Origin: Galerina marginata
Lineage: Eukaryota; Basidiomycota; Agaricomycetes; Agaricales; Galerinaceae
NCBI GenBank assembly: GCA_023014335.1
Contig: JAECYW010000002.1
Span: 4,030,001 to 4,094,000 of the forward strand
DNA length: 64,000 nucleotides
Direction of reading: 5' to 3'
The translations under genes and the position numbers were made by a program. Below are positions 37,240-49,584 of the stretch, in pieces. Under the pieces are notes generated by a model, which had not been told where the DNA came from, searched no databases, and saw only the letters and a list, made by a program, of their open reading frames with translations. Every line of letters begins with the position of its first letter. The first letter of the stretch is position 1.

Positions 37240-38355
37240 GAATCGCGCATGCTTGCTTGCGATGGGTGTACTTTTCGCGTCCGATGTTATCTCGCGAAAA
37301 TTGATATTATATTTAGATGTATGTTTTAATAATCTCATCTTTGTTGGACTGATATCTTGTTCGGGACGCTTAATTCCCCATGATATCAGAATATGATAAA
37401 CTGCGGGGATCGCACTCCCGAGCCTATCGTATGCTGTTGTACGTATGTCCATCCTCACTTAAGAGTCTAGGTTTTCGACGAGAAATGGTAGAAATGGTCC
37501 ATGGCGCGCATCATTCTTGTGCGCCTTGATCGCAATCAGCGCAGTCAAGTTCCGCCATCAAGCCTATACTGATGGAATTGGCGAACGGACGCAAAATATC
37601 TCCAACATCGCTTCAGACACTTCAGTCGTTCTCGTCAACGCCTTGAGTAAGTCCCGCCGCATTTACGGCAGTTCCCAGGGCAGAATATGCCAAAATCCAA
37701 ATTGAATCTTCAAGCTTTAAATTTAAGGGAGGTGGGGCCGTAACCAAGCCCTTTCTGTAACAGCCTTTCGACAAATCATATCAAGTTGTTTCAGTCTTTC
37801 AGGTCCGACAAATGCTGCCTCGCGTGTCAGGCTTCAGATGTCGCGGCGTTAAAATGTTCACCGTACTTGAGTAGTCTCCGCCCCGGAGTGCTTCGGAATG
37901 TCTGCCAGCCGAAGACAGACCGCACGCACGCACGTTAGGCATTTAGCATTGGGATACAATGGTCTGAATCTTCAGCACCGCAAGTTATTAGCCGACCACC
38001 GCCAAAGTTCACAGACAAGACTTCGATGCTAAATGAAAGAACTCTCCCTCTCTTTCTTGCTCCGGCTCGGGAAGTTTGTAATCTGCCTGAACACGCGTTG
38101 ACAAACCTCCGCATGCACCCTATGCACACGGGCGAAAAATAGCCTGAATTGGAGGTGTCGGCACTGCCTTGCATCCGCTATGCCGTATATCTGCGTATGG
38201 ATCCGACAGGCGCCCACATTAGGTGTGAGATCTCGATTAATCGCCGATCTCTCCCACACATGCTTACCCTCACATGTTATATTTCCGTCAATTGGTTTAT
38301 CAGCCCATCCCTTCCTGTTCGGAACCCTTACCCTCACCGCGAACTGGTCTGGTCG
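37240..38355. other. 1.1-kb intergenic region
   Basis: Nothing supported as a gene. The frame open upstream of 38356 lacks protein-like composition. A CGCACGCACGCACG microsatellite lies at about 37922-37935. Confidence 0.5.
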
Positions 38356-40102
38356 ATGTTGCCAATCGTTTTCTCAATCCTTGCCGGGTCGATGGCACTC
38401 GCCAGGGGATCACTGCTTCTACCACGGGCGATTCAATCGCCAGCAACATGCACCTCAGACTTCAGTTGGATGGACAATGCCGAAAATAATTCGCCTTGTC
38501 AGGTTGCAGCCCAAGTGAACGCAATTTGCAACGGCGGGAGTACGTTCAAGTTTCTCTTTAAGAGTCTCCGAACTAATGAATGACCTGTCAGATTGGATTG
38601 TGCCTGCGCTGAACGCCTCCTTTCATTACGCCCTCCCAGATCCGGCGAGTGGAACGGCAACATTTTGTACCTGGTATGGCGGTTGGTCTTACATTACGGT
38701 TTATGTGAAGCTGACATAGACCTAAGTTCATGGGCATCCTATAACTTAATTAGCGCCTGCACCATTTGTCAAAATCAGGAGTTTGCCTCAGAAAATGTTC
38801 AGTACGGAATGTCTTTCCAGGATGCATTTATAGGGATTTAATATGGTTTGAATAGATTCACGGCCTACACAGTGAATTGTGCTGGGAAACTATCTAATAC
38901 GTATGTGATGAAACCCTTGATTTCTTCTACGCCGTTGACCCATCTGAAATAGATACTTTCCTTCGAATATAACATTACCTTCTACCGTTACAATCCCTGC
39001 ATGGGCTGGCACAGACCGTGAGTGGGATTACTCAGAATTCTTTTTAAAAACTTACGTTAGACCTTTTAAAGCTTCGACTTGGACGAACGGTTTGTTTGAT
39101 GTGTCTGCTGCGAAAGCAACAGCAGCTAAGGGTTAGCCACTGTATTTTTCCGATGGAATAGGGCATGGATTCAACTATTTCCATGTAGATCTACCCGACC
39201 TTTTGGGTACCACCCAAACCAAGGGGAAGAAGTCCAGTAATGTTGGTGCTATCGTTGGAGGTGTCATTGGAGGGCTCGTTGTCATTGCTGCTGCTGCTGC
39301 AGTCGCATTCTACATGTTGCGCAGGCAACGACAAGCCCCAAGGCCTGGACCTCCTCATTCAATTAGCGAAAAACCACTTCACATGCGCTCTATCTCAGAC
39401 GTTACGACGAATTCCGGCTTTCAACAAGGGTATACGACATTATCCTCGACTCCTTTGAACCATCCTGCGAGTCCGACTATCATGACACATAATACGAGCA
39501 TACGGTCCGTGCCATACTTTAGCTCAGTAGTTGGCAGCACTGTCCCCCACGGTACTGCCTCACCACCGCCTGGCCGACAAGCAGGATCCCCTCCTCCGGC
39601 CAACCGCGAGGATATAATCGAACCTTTCACCTCACCTCCTTCGAATAATCATAACCACGCAGATAGAAAGCAGTCCAACGGCGCCTTTCCGGTCTATGAC
39701 CCTCCCACCGCCCCACCAATGCGAATGGAAATAACACGACCTATCACACCAACACAAAGAACGCGATTCAATCCGCCTGCGTACGAGGAATCGACTCCTG
39801 ACCGTTCTGGCACGGGAACTCCGACACGTCCGCCTCATCGTGGAAAGCAACCTTCGTCGGACACTACGCATTCAATGACATCGACTGGCCATGCACAGCG
39901 TCCAGCAGTGGACCACAGCCCGAATTCCAGTGCATCTGGCATGGCCAACATTGTAGGGCAAATGGGAATTGCCACGACCGGTGCACAGACTGGTGGTAAC
40001 GCGATACCGCAGGGACATGGCCGACAAGCAAGCGCCAGCGTGTCAAGGGACGAAAAACGCAAACCGACGGAAGAAAGTTTCAGCGCCAGGGACATTGCTT
40101 GA
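38356..40102 (+). CDS. single-pass membrane protein with Cys-rich ectodomain
   Basis: Exons 38356-38539, 38592-38673, 38727-38801, 38856-38900, 38953-39017, 39072-39131 and 39189-40102 join in phase to 474 residues. A hydrophobic N-terminus (about 1-17) looks like a signal peptide. The ectodomain (about 25-185) holds paired cysteines, among them SPCQVAAQVNAICNGG, FCTCSWASYNLISACTICQN and TAYTVNCAG, and an NIT glycosylation site. The transmembrane helix is about residues 190-214 (GAIVGGVIGGLVVIAAAAA...), followed by a basic RRQRQ stop-transfer and a 250-residue Pro/Ser/Thr-rich disordered tail. The family is widespread in Agaricomycetes without known function; the shape suggests a cell-surface sensor or wall-linked protein. 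Acceptor CTAAG at 38726 was preferred since it restores the FCTC motif. Confidence 0.87.
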
Positions 40103-42691
40103 AAAAAAGCTTCTATCGCCTGACATGTTCCTTGGATAGATGGGTCTCGGACATTCTTTCTTCGATTGTAAAACGGTCTGTATAACTGGATATACCTGTA
40201 TGAGTAGTCAAACGATGTGACACGACCCGATAAGATACATACAAACCCCCAGTACGGATTAATGCAAACCTTGGACACGATTACCTAGCTCTCCGTCCAA
40301 GGTACCAGTTTAATAATAGCCTATGTATCATATTTATTCTCGCTAGAACTATGGATTCGACATTCGGACACTTGACATGAGAGTATGTTACCTAGTTCTG
40401 ACCATAGATAACAGCTGACCTTTCGGCCACATGTCAACAAGCGCACCTTTTGCTATCGCGCATTGGAGTTTGTCGACTTGGGAGGGCTAAATACAGAATT
40501 AATTAACAAGAACTCAACCGAACAATGGGCGTCTCCGTAATTGGGGAGTGGAGCTGAGATATGCTTCACTCGCAATGAAAAGCCAAGGGACTTTCATGCC
40601 GATATCTTTAGTGTACAGATATGTTACCGAAGAAAGCATTCAGATAGCATCCGAGCCGTGTTCACCGCAGTGAGCTCAGAGATGCCGCGTCCGAGGTGAA
40701 AGGATTGACAAGCCATGCAAGACACAGAATTCAGAAGATGGCGGATCGTATATTGGACGGCTATATCACAGGGTGAACGTTTATAGCCATTGACAGAAGA
40801 ACCAAGACTCTGCAAAGAAACCAAGACCTGCGAACGGCAAGCTGTTACCTTTCCCAAGGTAAGTAAACCATCGTGCTTCGTCGGCTCAGGCTGTTCACCT
40901 CGGGGATGCTTGTGCCAGTGTTCACAGTGTATTTTCAGGCGGGGCTATGTATAATAAAGCCGTTATGTTGTCTTATTCGGATAGTATCGAATGACCTGTT
41001 CACACTCTGTCGACGAGGAGGCGCACTGGCAATTATCAAGGAAGGGCTGGAATTCAAAGCATCAACCACGAAGGTAGGTTTGCGCAAATCCATGACACCT
41101 TCGGCCTATGTGATACGGTTACTCCATCTGTATCGTCAGTAAAATTCCGCAGTCTCAGCCACGGACCAAGTTTATTCAGGTATCACGACAAGAACCACTG
41201 TCGAATGCCATGTGCTCGTCGAGAATTTGTCCAACACGTGGAAAATTTGTGTCTTGTCAATTCAGTGATAGTGGATTCATGACCAGATTGGACTTGTGAG
41301 GAAACTACAAAGTTCTAGCCTCAGTTCTAGCCTCAACCCGATGGTGGCTTTCCTGAGAATTTGCTCGGGAGTCGGCCTTGAAAGGACGATCTTTGCGCCT
41401 TCAGCCAGGAAGCAGACACAGCATGAACAGGTGAAGATACCCATGCTTCCAACTCCCGCCGAGAAGCCCGGCAGAACAGCACCGGACTCAAGTTCATCAA
41501 GCACAGCCAGAGTCGAAGGTTCAAATTCAGCTTTCAGAGAGAGCAGGAGGTACTCCGTTGAACTCCATTCAGTCGCAATCATGATGCTGATCTACTAGCC
41601 CAGCCTTTCAAGTTGGTCGGTTGAGTATTCTGGATCCAGGTGGCAAGAAGCAGAAACTAGCGTGTCAGGTAAATGTTATGAAGAAAAAGGGAGTTTTCAG
41701 CAAGAAAGCCAAAAGCTACCCACAGTCCATAATTTCTTACAAGACTCTCGCGAATAGGACGTCGAAGTCGCAGAAGAAGAGCCTGTCTCACGTTGTCTAA
41801 ATCTGTCTTCACCCTACCCGACGGTCCCGTGACATATATATTCCATTTTTAGTAGTTACGCCTCACCGCATTGACCTGCGGCGGATTCTGCGCACATTTG
41901 ACAAGGTCGGCGAGAGCTAAGTGACGCCTTGTTTATTCCATGCGCAGAATAACTTTTGTTTGGGCCTTATCAAATTTCTCTTTACCTCAGTAATGGGTTG
42001 AGCGAAAGTATGGAGTGCACTATGGACAGACCTCCTTTGTCCAACAGTCCGTTCTGCAAAAACGCTCTCACAACAGGGTCGACCCACTTATTCTTATTCT
42101 ACTTGGTTCCCAAAATTCTGCAGGCCCTTGGAAAGCCCGTGAACAATGCACCTGTTCGTCTCAAGCCCGAGTCATTGCCGAGTTACCGAGAACTTCTTTC
42201 TTTACATCTGGAAAACAAAGAGGCCGTGTAATAATGGCAGGAATATTGATTGGTGTCGAGGACTTGGAAGGTTGCCTAAAATGACTACTTTCCATTTGCT
42301 GGATATCTTTCGGACGTGATCTATGCTTTAGCCCCAGTTCTGCTTGCATTAAATCAACCATCATCATCATGGAAGAACATGATGTTATGGTCGCATTCCC
42401 ACAAAGGTCTTTATCGTGCGTAACGAAGAACGTCGATCATGAATCTGTGATAGGTACAGAAAATGGTAGGATGCCTGATCAATTGGTACATTCGTTTTTC
42501 GTAGGACCGCGGTGAATTTCACGCTGCAGTTATTACGCTTCGATTTCTTAACAGTTATCCACCCCTTGAACATGTCTTTATGCCAGAAAGGAAGTAAAGG
42601 AGAATGATGAAAGTTGGCAAAGGAAAATAATGATATAGATACAAACACACATTTCCTCCTTTTGAGCCATGCTGATACCAGAACAAGACCT
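40103..42691. other. 2.6-kb intergenic region
   Basis: No gene is supported. The stretch 41277-41598 is open on both strands (about 100 codons each) with no motif on either. A short direct repeat TTCTAGCCTCA lies near 41311-41333. Frames near 41956-42284 look non-coding. Confidence 0.45.
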
Positions 42692-44097
42692 TTAGATTCC
42701 AGCGCCACCAGTGACCTCCAAAGTGTGCCCAGAGACATAGGAAGCTAGAGGAGAAGCCAAGCTAAAATATTCACGTGAGTGGAAAAGACACGAAGATAAA
42801 TAGTAGACATATACGGACAAAAGCACAGATCCAGCAGCATCCTCTGGAGTACCACCCCGTCTGAGAGGAATATACGGGTATGTATCGGTTTCCTGAGCAG
42901 CACTGACGGGACCCTTAGCGCCGGGGACGCCAAGAGCCACCTTCTTTCCATCAATCTCAATCGTCACGCCAGCCTCTTTAGCAGCTGTCAAGCTGCACGA
43001 TTCTAATCAGCCCAGCCACGGTGTTCCGAAAGAAGGGAAGATACTTACCGCGTATGAATCAGTCCAAAGGCAATAGTATTGGCACGGACACCATAAGGGC
43101 CCCATTCTTTGCAGATGGTTTTCGTCAAACCAATAACAGCAGCTTTGGCAGATGCGTAGTTAGCCTGGCCGACATTTCCATGAAGACCTGATGTCGAGGA
43201 GACATTGATGATGGAGCGGTTCTCTCGCTGCTCAGGCTGCCAAAAGAAATCACGATAAGCGGGAATTTTTTAGGGGCCATCCATCGTCAATAAGTTTTAG
43301 TAAATTTACCTTGAGACGGAAGTAAGGAGCTGCTTGACGGATCAGCCTGAATGGCGCGCGAACGTGAATCTTCATGATGATATCAAAGGTCTCGTCGGGT
43401 GTCGTGTGCAGCATCTTGTCGAATGTGAATCCGGCATTGTTCACGATGTGATTGATTTTTCCCCACTTTCTAGAAAGCAGAAAGGTGCTTAACAGGGATC
43501 TTTCTTTGACATTCCAACTAGAAGACTCACTGGACTGTTGCATCAACAATTTTCTTCGGGAAATCATCCGCGCCAACGTCACCAGCCACAGAGAGGACCT
43601 GACCACCAGCGGCTTTGATTTCGCCTTCTACGGATTCCAGACGCTTAGCATCAATGCTATTTTAGGGGCATTGTCGTCAGAGGACGCGGCCGTAATGGGA
43701 AGGACAAGGCATTACTCGCTAATGACGACTTTGGCTCCTTCTTTGGCAAAGAGGAGAGCTGTCGACCGACCAATTCCCTATAAACAGTTTGGGATCAACC
43801 CTGAAAGCATACGCGTAGTAACGACCCGGGGTTTACCTGACCAGCGCCTGAGATCAGAAAAAAAAACTGGGTTAGTCCCGTGTCCCAAGAACGGCACGAC
43901 GCGACAGAAAGTTGTGGCCCTCAATGCTCTAGCCTTGCCCAAGAGGTTCCATCACCCGTCCCAAGAAACAAACGATCTCGACAAAGTAGAAAAAATTAAA
44001 CCAACATACCGGTAATAATAGCGACCTCCCCAGCGAGCAATCCACGTCCGTGTGCGTTGGAGACGTGTCCAGACACCTGAGCAAGACGTTCTGACAT
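42692..44097 (-). CDS. FabG-like short-chain dehydrogenase/reductase
   Basis: Eight exons (complement) 44097-44010, 43847-43837, 43777-43716, 43656-43531, 43469-43310, 43236-43049, 42992-42819 and 42761-42692 join in phase to 292 residues. The cofactor motif TGAGQGIGR is at residues 29-37 and is assembled from three exons, the middle one only 11 nt. NNAG is at 106-109, catalytic Ser163 lies in NVSSTSG, and Tyr176 and Lys180 in NYASAK. A late insertion (GKKVALGVPGAKG) and the end SGHTLEVTGGAGI fit a fungal 3-oxoacyl-ACP-reductase-like SDR, which reduces keto groups with NAD(P)H. The substrate is not fixed. Donor GTCCGT at 42818 was chosen because it alone keeps the frame into the last exon. 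Confidence 0.93.
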
Positions 44098-44908
44098 TTC
44101 CTTGAGATTAGATGAAGCTGTAAAGTGCCAACAAGAGGAAAGGTGGTGGTAGAGGTGAAGGAAGAAACGGTTACCGACGCGGGGTATTTCAGCAGGATGT
44201 GGGGAGGGCTAACGGGTATGAGTGAGTGCCGGTGCCGGTGCACGTGAAGAGCCCACCCAATCAAATATTAATAATCCCGAAGGGCGGAGCTGCGGGGGGG
44301 CAATCTTGAATGGCTTGCTCAACGTCCACGACCTCCGAGGGGAGTGAAACTTGGCAAATTCCACGATCTTGGCTTTCCTGACAACTCTCAGCTATGGGAA
44401 ACTCAACAAACTCAACCTCTCTAATCTGGCTAAGACGAACCTTCACCCCAACATTTTTCGTCATCAGTGACTAGTGCCTTCGAGGGGCGTATCATACAGC
44501 ACGGTCCCTGATTGGGCAGTCCATTCACCGACGAGGAACAGAAATATACATAAGCCAGATTTTCAGGCAAGCTTGCGTTACTGTGCGGAGTACCTCTACA
44601 TACTTTTGGGGAGCTAGAGGGCTCTAGACTTGCACTTGAGTACCTCCCGAGTTGGAAAATTGAACTCAGCGATACTCAATGTCCTGCTTTTCCCCCTACT
44701 CCCTACGACCCTGCCAACGATTTCTTCATGGATAAAAGGTTAAAAGGAAGGGGGAATTTTGTTATCTTTCCTATTCCTATTCCCGATTTTCGGTGAGTCC
44801 CGTTTGCATACTCGCCGCTCAATAAATGACGACTAGAATTTATTTACCTCCACCTAGGCCGTAGAATTTTCCTCACCTTGTTGGACGCATACCGGCGGTC
44901 AACTTTGG
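44098..44908. promoter_or_regulatory. divergent promoter region, SDR/F-box gene
   Basis: An 811-bp interval between head-to-head ATGs with no supported gene. Pyrimidine-rich stretches (about 44690-44790) precede the F-box gene, a common look of fungal promoters and leaders. A weak minus ORF 44261-44464 is not called. Confidence 0.45.
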
Positions 44909-46063
44909 ATGCAGTCCATGTCTCTTTCCCATCCAAAGTCCCATCCTGTGCCTTTGCCTCAGGAGCTTTCGGACTGTATAATTTCCTATCTCGAGGGCGA
45001 TCGGACTTCGCTTAAAAACTGTTGTCTCGTATGCCGCTCGTGGATGATCTCTTCCCGTATACATATATTTCGGAAACTCGTCGTAACACTAAAAAACGTC
45101 TCGTTCGTCGTTTCATCCGCCAACAAATTTCTATCTACTATTTCGCCGTTTGTGAAGCAGCTGGAATTTCGAAATTTGGACTTCTCTTCTTGTTGGACTT
45201 CTGCGACCAACTTATTCCCCCATTTTTTGCCAACTCTGACGCATTTACATCTCTGTGACATCACCTTCAGTGCCTTCCTAGACGTCACCCACACTATCTG
45301 CGCCTTTCCACATCTCCAATCCGTAGAAGTGGTCCGTGTACACTGGGATTCCAACGTCATACACGCGAGGAAAGGCGACGCCGTCCAATATCCCGCCTTA
45401 CCACCATTCGTTCACCGGATTCGGTGGCGCGACACCCCGCTCCACGAACTCCTGCACTGGCTCCTATCACACGACAAGTTACCCATAGTCCCGCATCTAG
45501 ACATTGGGCCGGTAAGGGAACGCGACGTTTCCTCCGCCGGCCGGTACTTATTCCAAGTCGGTCCGCACCTTCAGCACATAACCTTTTCCTTCTGCTTCGG
45601 CACCTACCACGATTGTGCTTTACTCCCAGACCCAGAGCGCCGAGGCGACTCGCTTGCCCTTCGTTACAAGGAGGTATTCGGTATCTCCACCTGCCACCAT
45701 ATCGCTTTATTCACCGAGCTGCGTTCGTTAAAGATCGACGACTTCGTTGACTGCAACTTGCTCAGCTGCAACCAAAAAACCCCGGCATTCTGTGCCCCGC
45801 GCGTTCTCGCTTCTGTGCGCTCACCGAAATTGACTCGCCTTATTTTGGGGGTTAACTTGGCGAAGGTTGGGGACTTGGATAAGCATGATGTAAATTGGGA
45901 GTTTTTAGATGAGACTTTCGCGAGCAGGCCGTATGAGACCTTGGAGGTGATCGAGTTTGAGGTCAAGGGAAGGGTTAATGTGGAAGGGTTGAAGGAGTTG
46001 ATTTCGTCCAGGCTTCCGTATGCCGCTGGTCGGGGGCTCCTGAAATTCCATAAAGTGACTTGA
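44909..46063 (+). CDS. F-box protein, single exon
   Basis: An uninterrupted 384-codon frame starts at ATG 44909 in a context downstream of a pyrimidine-rich leader. The F-box is near the N-terminus (about residues 14-58): PLPQELSDCIISYLEGD, then SLKNCCLVCRSWMISSRIHIFRKL. The rest shows irregular leucine-rich segments (LPTLTHLHLCDITFSAFL, AFPHLQSVEVVRVHWDS, SPKLTRLILGVNLAKVG), typical of the large Agaricomycete F-box family. Such proteins serve as substrate receptors for SCF ubiquitin ligases; the substrate is unknown. It is not a close relative of the F-box-like pair at 15.8 and 18.7 kb. A second ATG four codons in (codon 4) could also serve. Confidence 0.83.
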   Translation: MQSMSLSHPKSHPVPLPQELSDCIISYLEGDRTSLKNCCLVCRSWMISSRIHIFRKLVVTLKNVSFVVSSANKFLSTISPFVKQLEFRNLDFSSCWTSATNLFPHFLPTLTHLHLCDITFSAFLDVTHTICAFPHLQSVEVVRVHWDSNVIHARKGDAVQYPALPPFVHRIRWRDTPLHELLHWLLSHDKLPIVPHLDIGPVRERDVSSAGRYLFQVGPHLQHITFSFCFGTYHDCALLPDPERRGDSLALRYKEVFGISTCHHIALFTELRSLKIDDFVDCNLLSCNQKTPAFCAPRVLASVRSPKLTRLILGVNLAKVGDLDKHDVNWEFLDETFASRPYETLEVIEFEVKGRVNVEGLKELISSRLPYAAGRGLLKFHKVT

Positions 46064-47698
46064 AATCTTGTCTTTTTTCCATTGTCCTTGGTGAGTTCCT
46101 CAGACCAGCGGGGAACTCTTTCAGCGACAAATTCGGGAACTACGCTCGTTGACATATTGAACATTTTCTGTCACTTATAATTATTTACTCGTACGCATAG
46201 GGATATATACGTTTATCTAGAGGTAGTACACGGTTAACACTTCAGCGTTGAGAACTAGATACTGGGATTGATATAGTTCTACGCTCTGGCACTCAAAGAA
46301 ACAGACTCCGACTTCCGAGAAGTGGCATTTGGCCCCTTCAACCCCGCGGGCGCTTCCTGTCTTCCTCTCGGCTGTAAGAATGCCCTGGGATGGTGCATAT
46401 AATCTCCGTAGCTTCTGGTATGCCCGACGACGCTTCTGCCGCAGGCATGCTCTTCATACAGAACCAGCACCGGAATGTTACCAGGATGACGATTATGGAA
46501 GCGGGGCGAGGGCGCTGTCGAACAGATTTATTTTACTGTGGTCGTCACATCCCGTGTCCCGTGTTGAGAAATTTCTTGTCCTTATAATTATCACTCTTTC
46601 CACACTAACTGACCTCTGAACAATCCATTGGTACTCTGACCTCCCCTATCGCGGCATTTTTTTCATATCGGTCATCTGCGGATGCCATTACGAGTGATGC
46701 GTCGATTGGTACAACTCGATCCAATCTCGGGACTTTCCGGCTTCTCCCGCACCACGTTCCACGCCCGTTCACGGCGCCTTGACGGTCAACAACATTGCAG
46801 GCCGACGCCATGTTAAGTCAATAAAAAAAACCTTTACTTGATTACCTCGTTGGCTATGGCTCCGAGCAACATTATCCGCACATTAGAGCCCAACTACAAC
46901 AACGTCCACCTTCAACAGCGACCGTAGTTCGGGGAACTTAGGTATGTCCTCGGTATGTCCTTGCAATATCATGTCTAACTGTTTTTCTACAGATTACATA
47001 CTTTGCCTGGGCTTGTGCTGCCTGGCCTGCTCGCGCTACCCCCACTCTTTCATTCGAAAAAGTTGACAAGGCCGACCTCATGCCTTGAACCACAGACTGG
47101 ACACAGGCGCCTTCCATTTGCCGCTCTAAGTGGCCCGCCATTTTCCTGCTAACCTCAAATCTTCTAGCTGTGATATGACAACAACAACCATTCCCCCCGT
47201 TGTTGGTGTCTCGTCGTCGCTGTTCCGGCCACTTTCGAGCTTCAACCCCTCGAGAGTCGTTGCAAGCTCGTCAAGCGCGGTACCGCTTGGCGCGGTTTTG
47301 TCCACACACCAATCCGAACCATCGACCACCACCGAAATTTTTATCAACCGCAGACCGAGAAGGCACCGATTCGAGCTTCAAGTTTCAAGTTTTAACCTAT
47401 CGTATTCCAAACTCGGCCTCAAGATCACGGTCTAGATATTGACGTGGACGTAGACGTGGATGTCGTTACACTATGCGGGTATCGCGTCGGTGAAACTGGT
47501 GTGTATTTGAAAATCCTGCCTCCCTCCCCTTTCCTCACTCTCTGCATGCTGTCAGCTGTGTCCTTATCCTCCTTTTTCCATCTCAGCCGTCTTTCGTGTG
47601 TGTCTCTGCTCATTTCCTAGCTGACTCGTCTCCCCTTAGAGTAAACATCATCCCACTAGCAACATTAACCTGATGCTGCTCGCCCAACTCAATGTCGA
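46064..47698. other. 1.6-kb intergenic region
   Basis: No gene is supported. ORFs at 46279-46619 and 46605-46811 have no motifs. The 47126-47442 stretch is open on both strands (73 to 101 codons) with reasonable composition on each, so it cannot be assigned. Confidence 0.45.
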
Positions 47699-48078
47699 AT
47701 GGGAGGGTACCTGTATATACCCATGCCCAACACCCATCCGTCACCCAGGAGCGGAATGCCGAAGGCTCCTGCACCCGCCTGCGCCTTGAACAGTGGTAAA
47801 TTATTTTATTTTCCTGTTGCTTACCCTGAACCTGTAGAGCTCGGCGTAAATGACCAAACCATACAAGCGAAAATGCAAGCTACGAAAAAGAAGAATAATA
47901 ATACAGCGGCCGTCGGCTTAATGCGCCGAAGGAAAGGTTACAACAGTAAGTCTTGCCCACTTTTATCATCATGACCAACTGCTCAGTATCTTTAGACCAT
48001 TACTACTTTGTTGCGAAGGTTTTATTCACCCCAATCACCTCACAGGTCTGCACAGCTGTGTCAATTGACACAAGTTAA
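47699..48078 (+). CDS. possible small protein, 112 aa, unrecognised
   Basis: A speculative two-exon model (47699-47945 and 47987-48078) uses a consensus donor GTAAGT and an acceptor CTCAG and joins in phase to 112 residues. The protein is basic in the middle (KMQATKKKNNN, MRRRKGYN) and ends with FVAKVLFTPITSQVCTAV. An optional 42-nt intron, GTAAAT..CTGTAG at about 47806-47847, could be removed without changing frame. No family is recognised, and chance ORFs of this size are common here, so this is a weak call. Confidence 0.25.
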
Positions 48079-49584
48079 TATGTCTGTGAGGTCACGAAAG
48101 GTGGTATACCTCCTGTAATTAAGGCCACGATTCCCTGTCGTAAGTAGGCCCTTCAACTGGTCTCTATCGCTAAGCGGTTATGCTGAAAGCCGGAGAAATG
48201 AGATTCTCCTCGGAATTCTCCTCCTCTCCTCCATTCAACGGCTGCTTAAGAGTTTAGATAGTAATGGTCTCCTCAAGTGATTCAGATGTCCGTCATTGGC
48301 CGAGGAAAGGGTATGGACCTGTGATTCAAGTGAGTGTTCATCTGTTGTCTTATCGGTTTGAGGCTCCTTAAAAATTCCAAGCGGCCATTTCCATGTCAGG
48401 AAATTGCTGCTAGACAGAGGCTTGAATATATATTACCATGGCGTCTAACGGACGGCATACCTTCACTCCGTATTCCCTCAGTGCAGAAATTTGGTAGTCG
48501 TGTCTTTTTCCATATAATCTCACTATACTCAAGCCCCTTCCTGATGACACTTAAATATGACTTTGTGTTGATTTTTTTATCCCTTTACCCACTCGCAAAC
48601 CATTTTGATTTGTTTTTGGTGTGCTACTCAAGTATAAACATGAAGGACTTAAGTTGTTCCAATTCCTTTGAACCCAACTTCAATTTATTCAAATAATTTT
48701 CTCTGTGGCCTTGGCATTGTTTAATTAATAGAATATCTCACCTAGACGCAGACCGGATTGCCGTCCAGCGACTGATTTTCGGGGGACGCTCCGTTTGGCG
48801 GGACGGGAATTTGCTGTATAAGGAAAGCCACGTGTAAGATCTGGATCGAGTTGTACCAATCGACCTAAGACTCTGCCATTACACGCCACAACTTTAGAGT
48901 CAAGTCAAGTAAGATGGCATTACATAGTTCATTCCAAATTAAATTTATGTATTGCATGTCCGGACATGCTCCGCGCGTTCTACTGCGGAGGTTAGTCCAG
49001 CACTGCCATACCTTCGCTACTCACATTTTCCAATATTGTATGTGCAGGTGGGTCCATTCCGACCCGAGAGACAAGCCAGAGCGGAACTGCCCAAGAATAG
49101 CCCCACGCGTACGGAACCCGTTCACTCTCGGAGACTCTGGGTGAAGGGTGACATCGACACGAGGCATATGTCCATCACATTTCCTGAAGCTTTGAATTTA
49201 AGCTCCATGGCATGAATGGATGGTGCCTTCTCTCTGATGTGGGCTCATCAAGAGGTTCAAAAACTTCGTTATTACAAGTTGGATGTAAAGGAATTACTAC
49301 GTGGTGGAGAGAGCTCCATAAAACTGCTTTAAAAATCCGTTGTTCTGTTGTTGAGGTGATCAGGAATCAGAAAGCTCCATCCAGGTCCCAATGGAGGGGG
49401 AGCGACCTACTCTAAATATATCCGAGGTCAGGGTCCAGTGACATGTGGGGGTTGTGCTCCAGAAGAAGAAGCGAAAGAACTGTATCGCACCATTCCTTCT
49501 TCTTTTTTTCAAACCAGAAGGTGGTCACCGTCAAGTTGAGGTCTCAGGTCACCCTTTCATCTTGAACCACCACCACCCTGTTTT
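48079..49584. other. 1.5-kb intergenic region, partly AT-rich
   Basis: No gene is supported. The frame + 48334-48696 lies in AT-rich DNA and its product is hydrophobic and irregular. The last 100 bp are the leader of the gene at 49585. Confidence 0.5.

Noticed and set aside
41277..41598. Opposed ORFs of about 100 codons
   Set aside because: Both strands look equally plausible and neither can be spliced to a partner exon or shows a motif.
48121..48250. Possible tRNA or small structured RNA
   Set aside because: A and B box patterns and a cloverleaf could not be made to fit; GGTTCGAAT at 63836 and GGTTCAAAT at 41519 were also checked and lack the rest of a tRNA.
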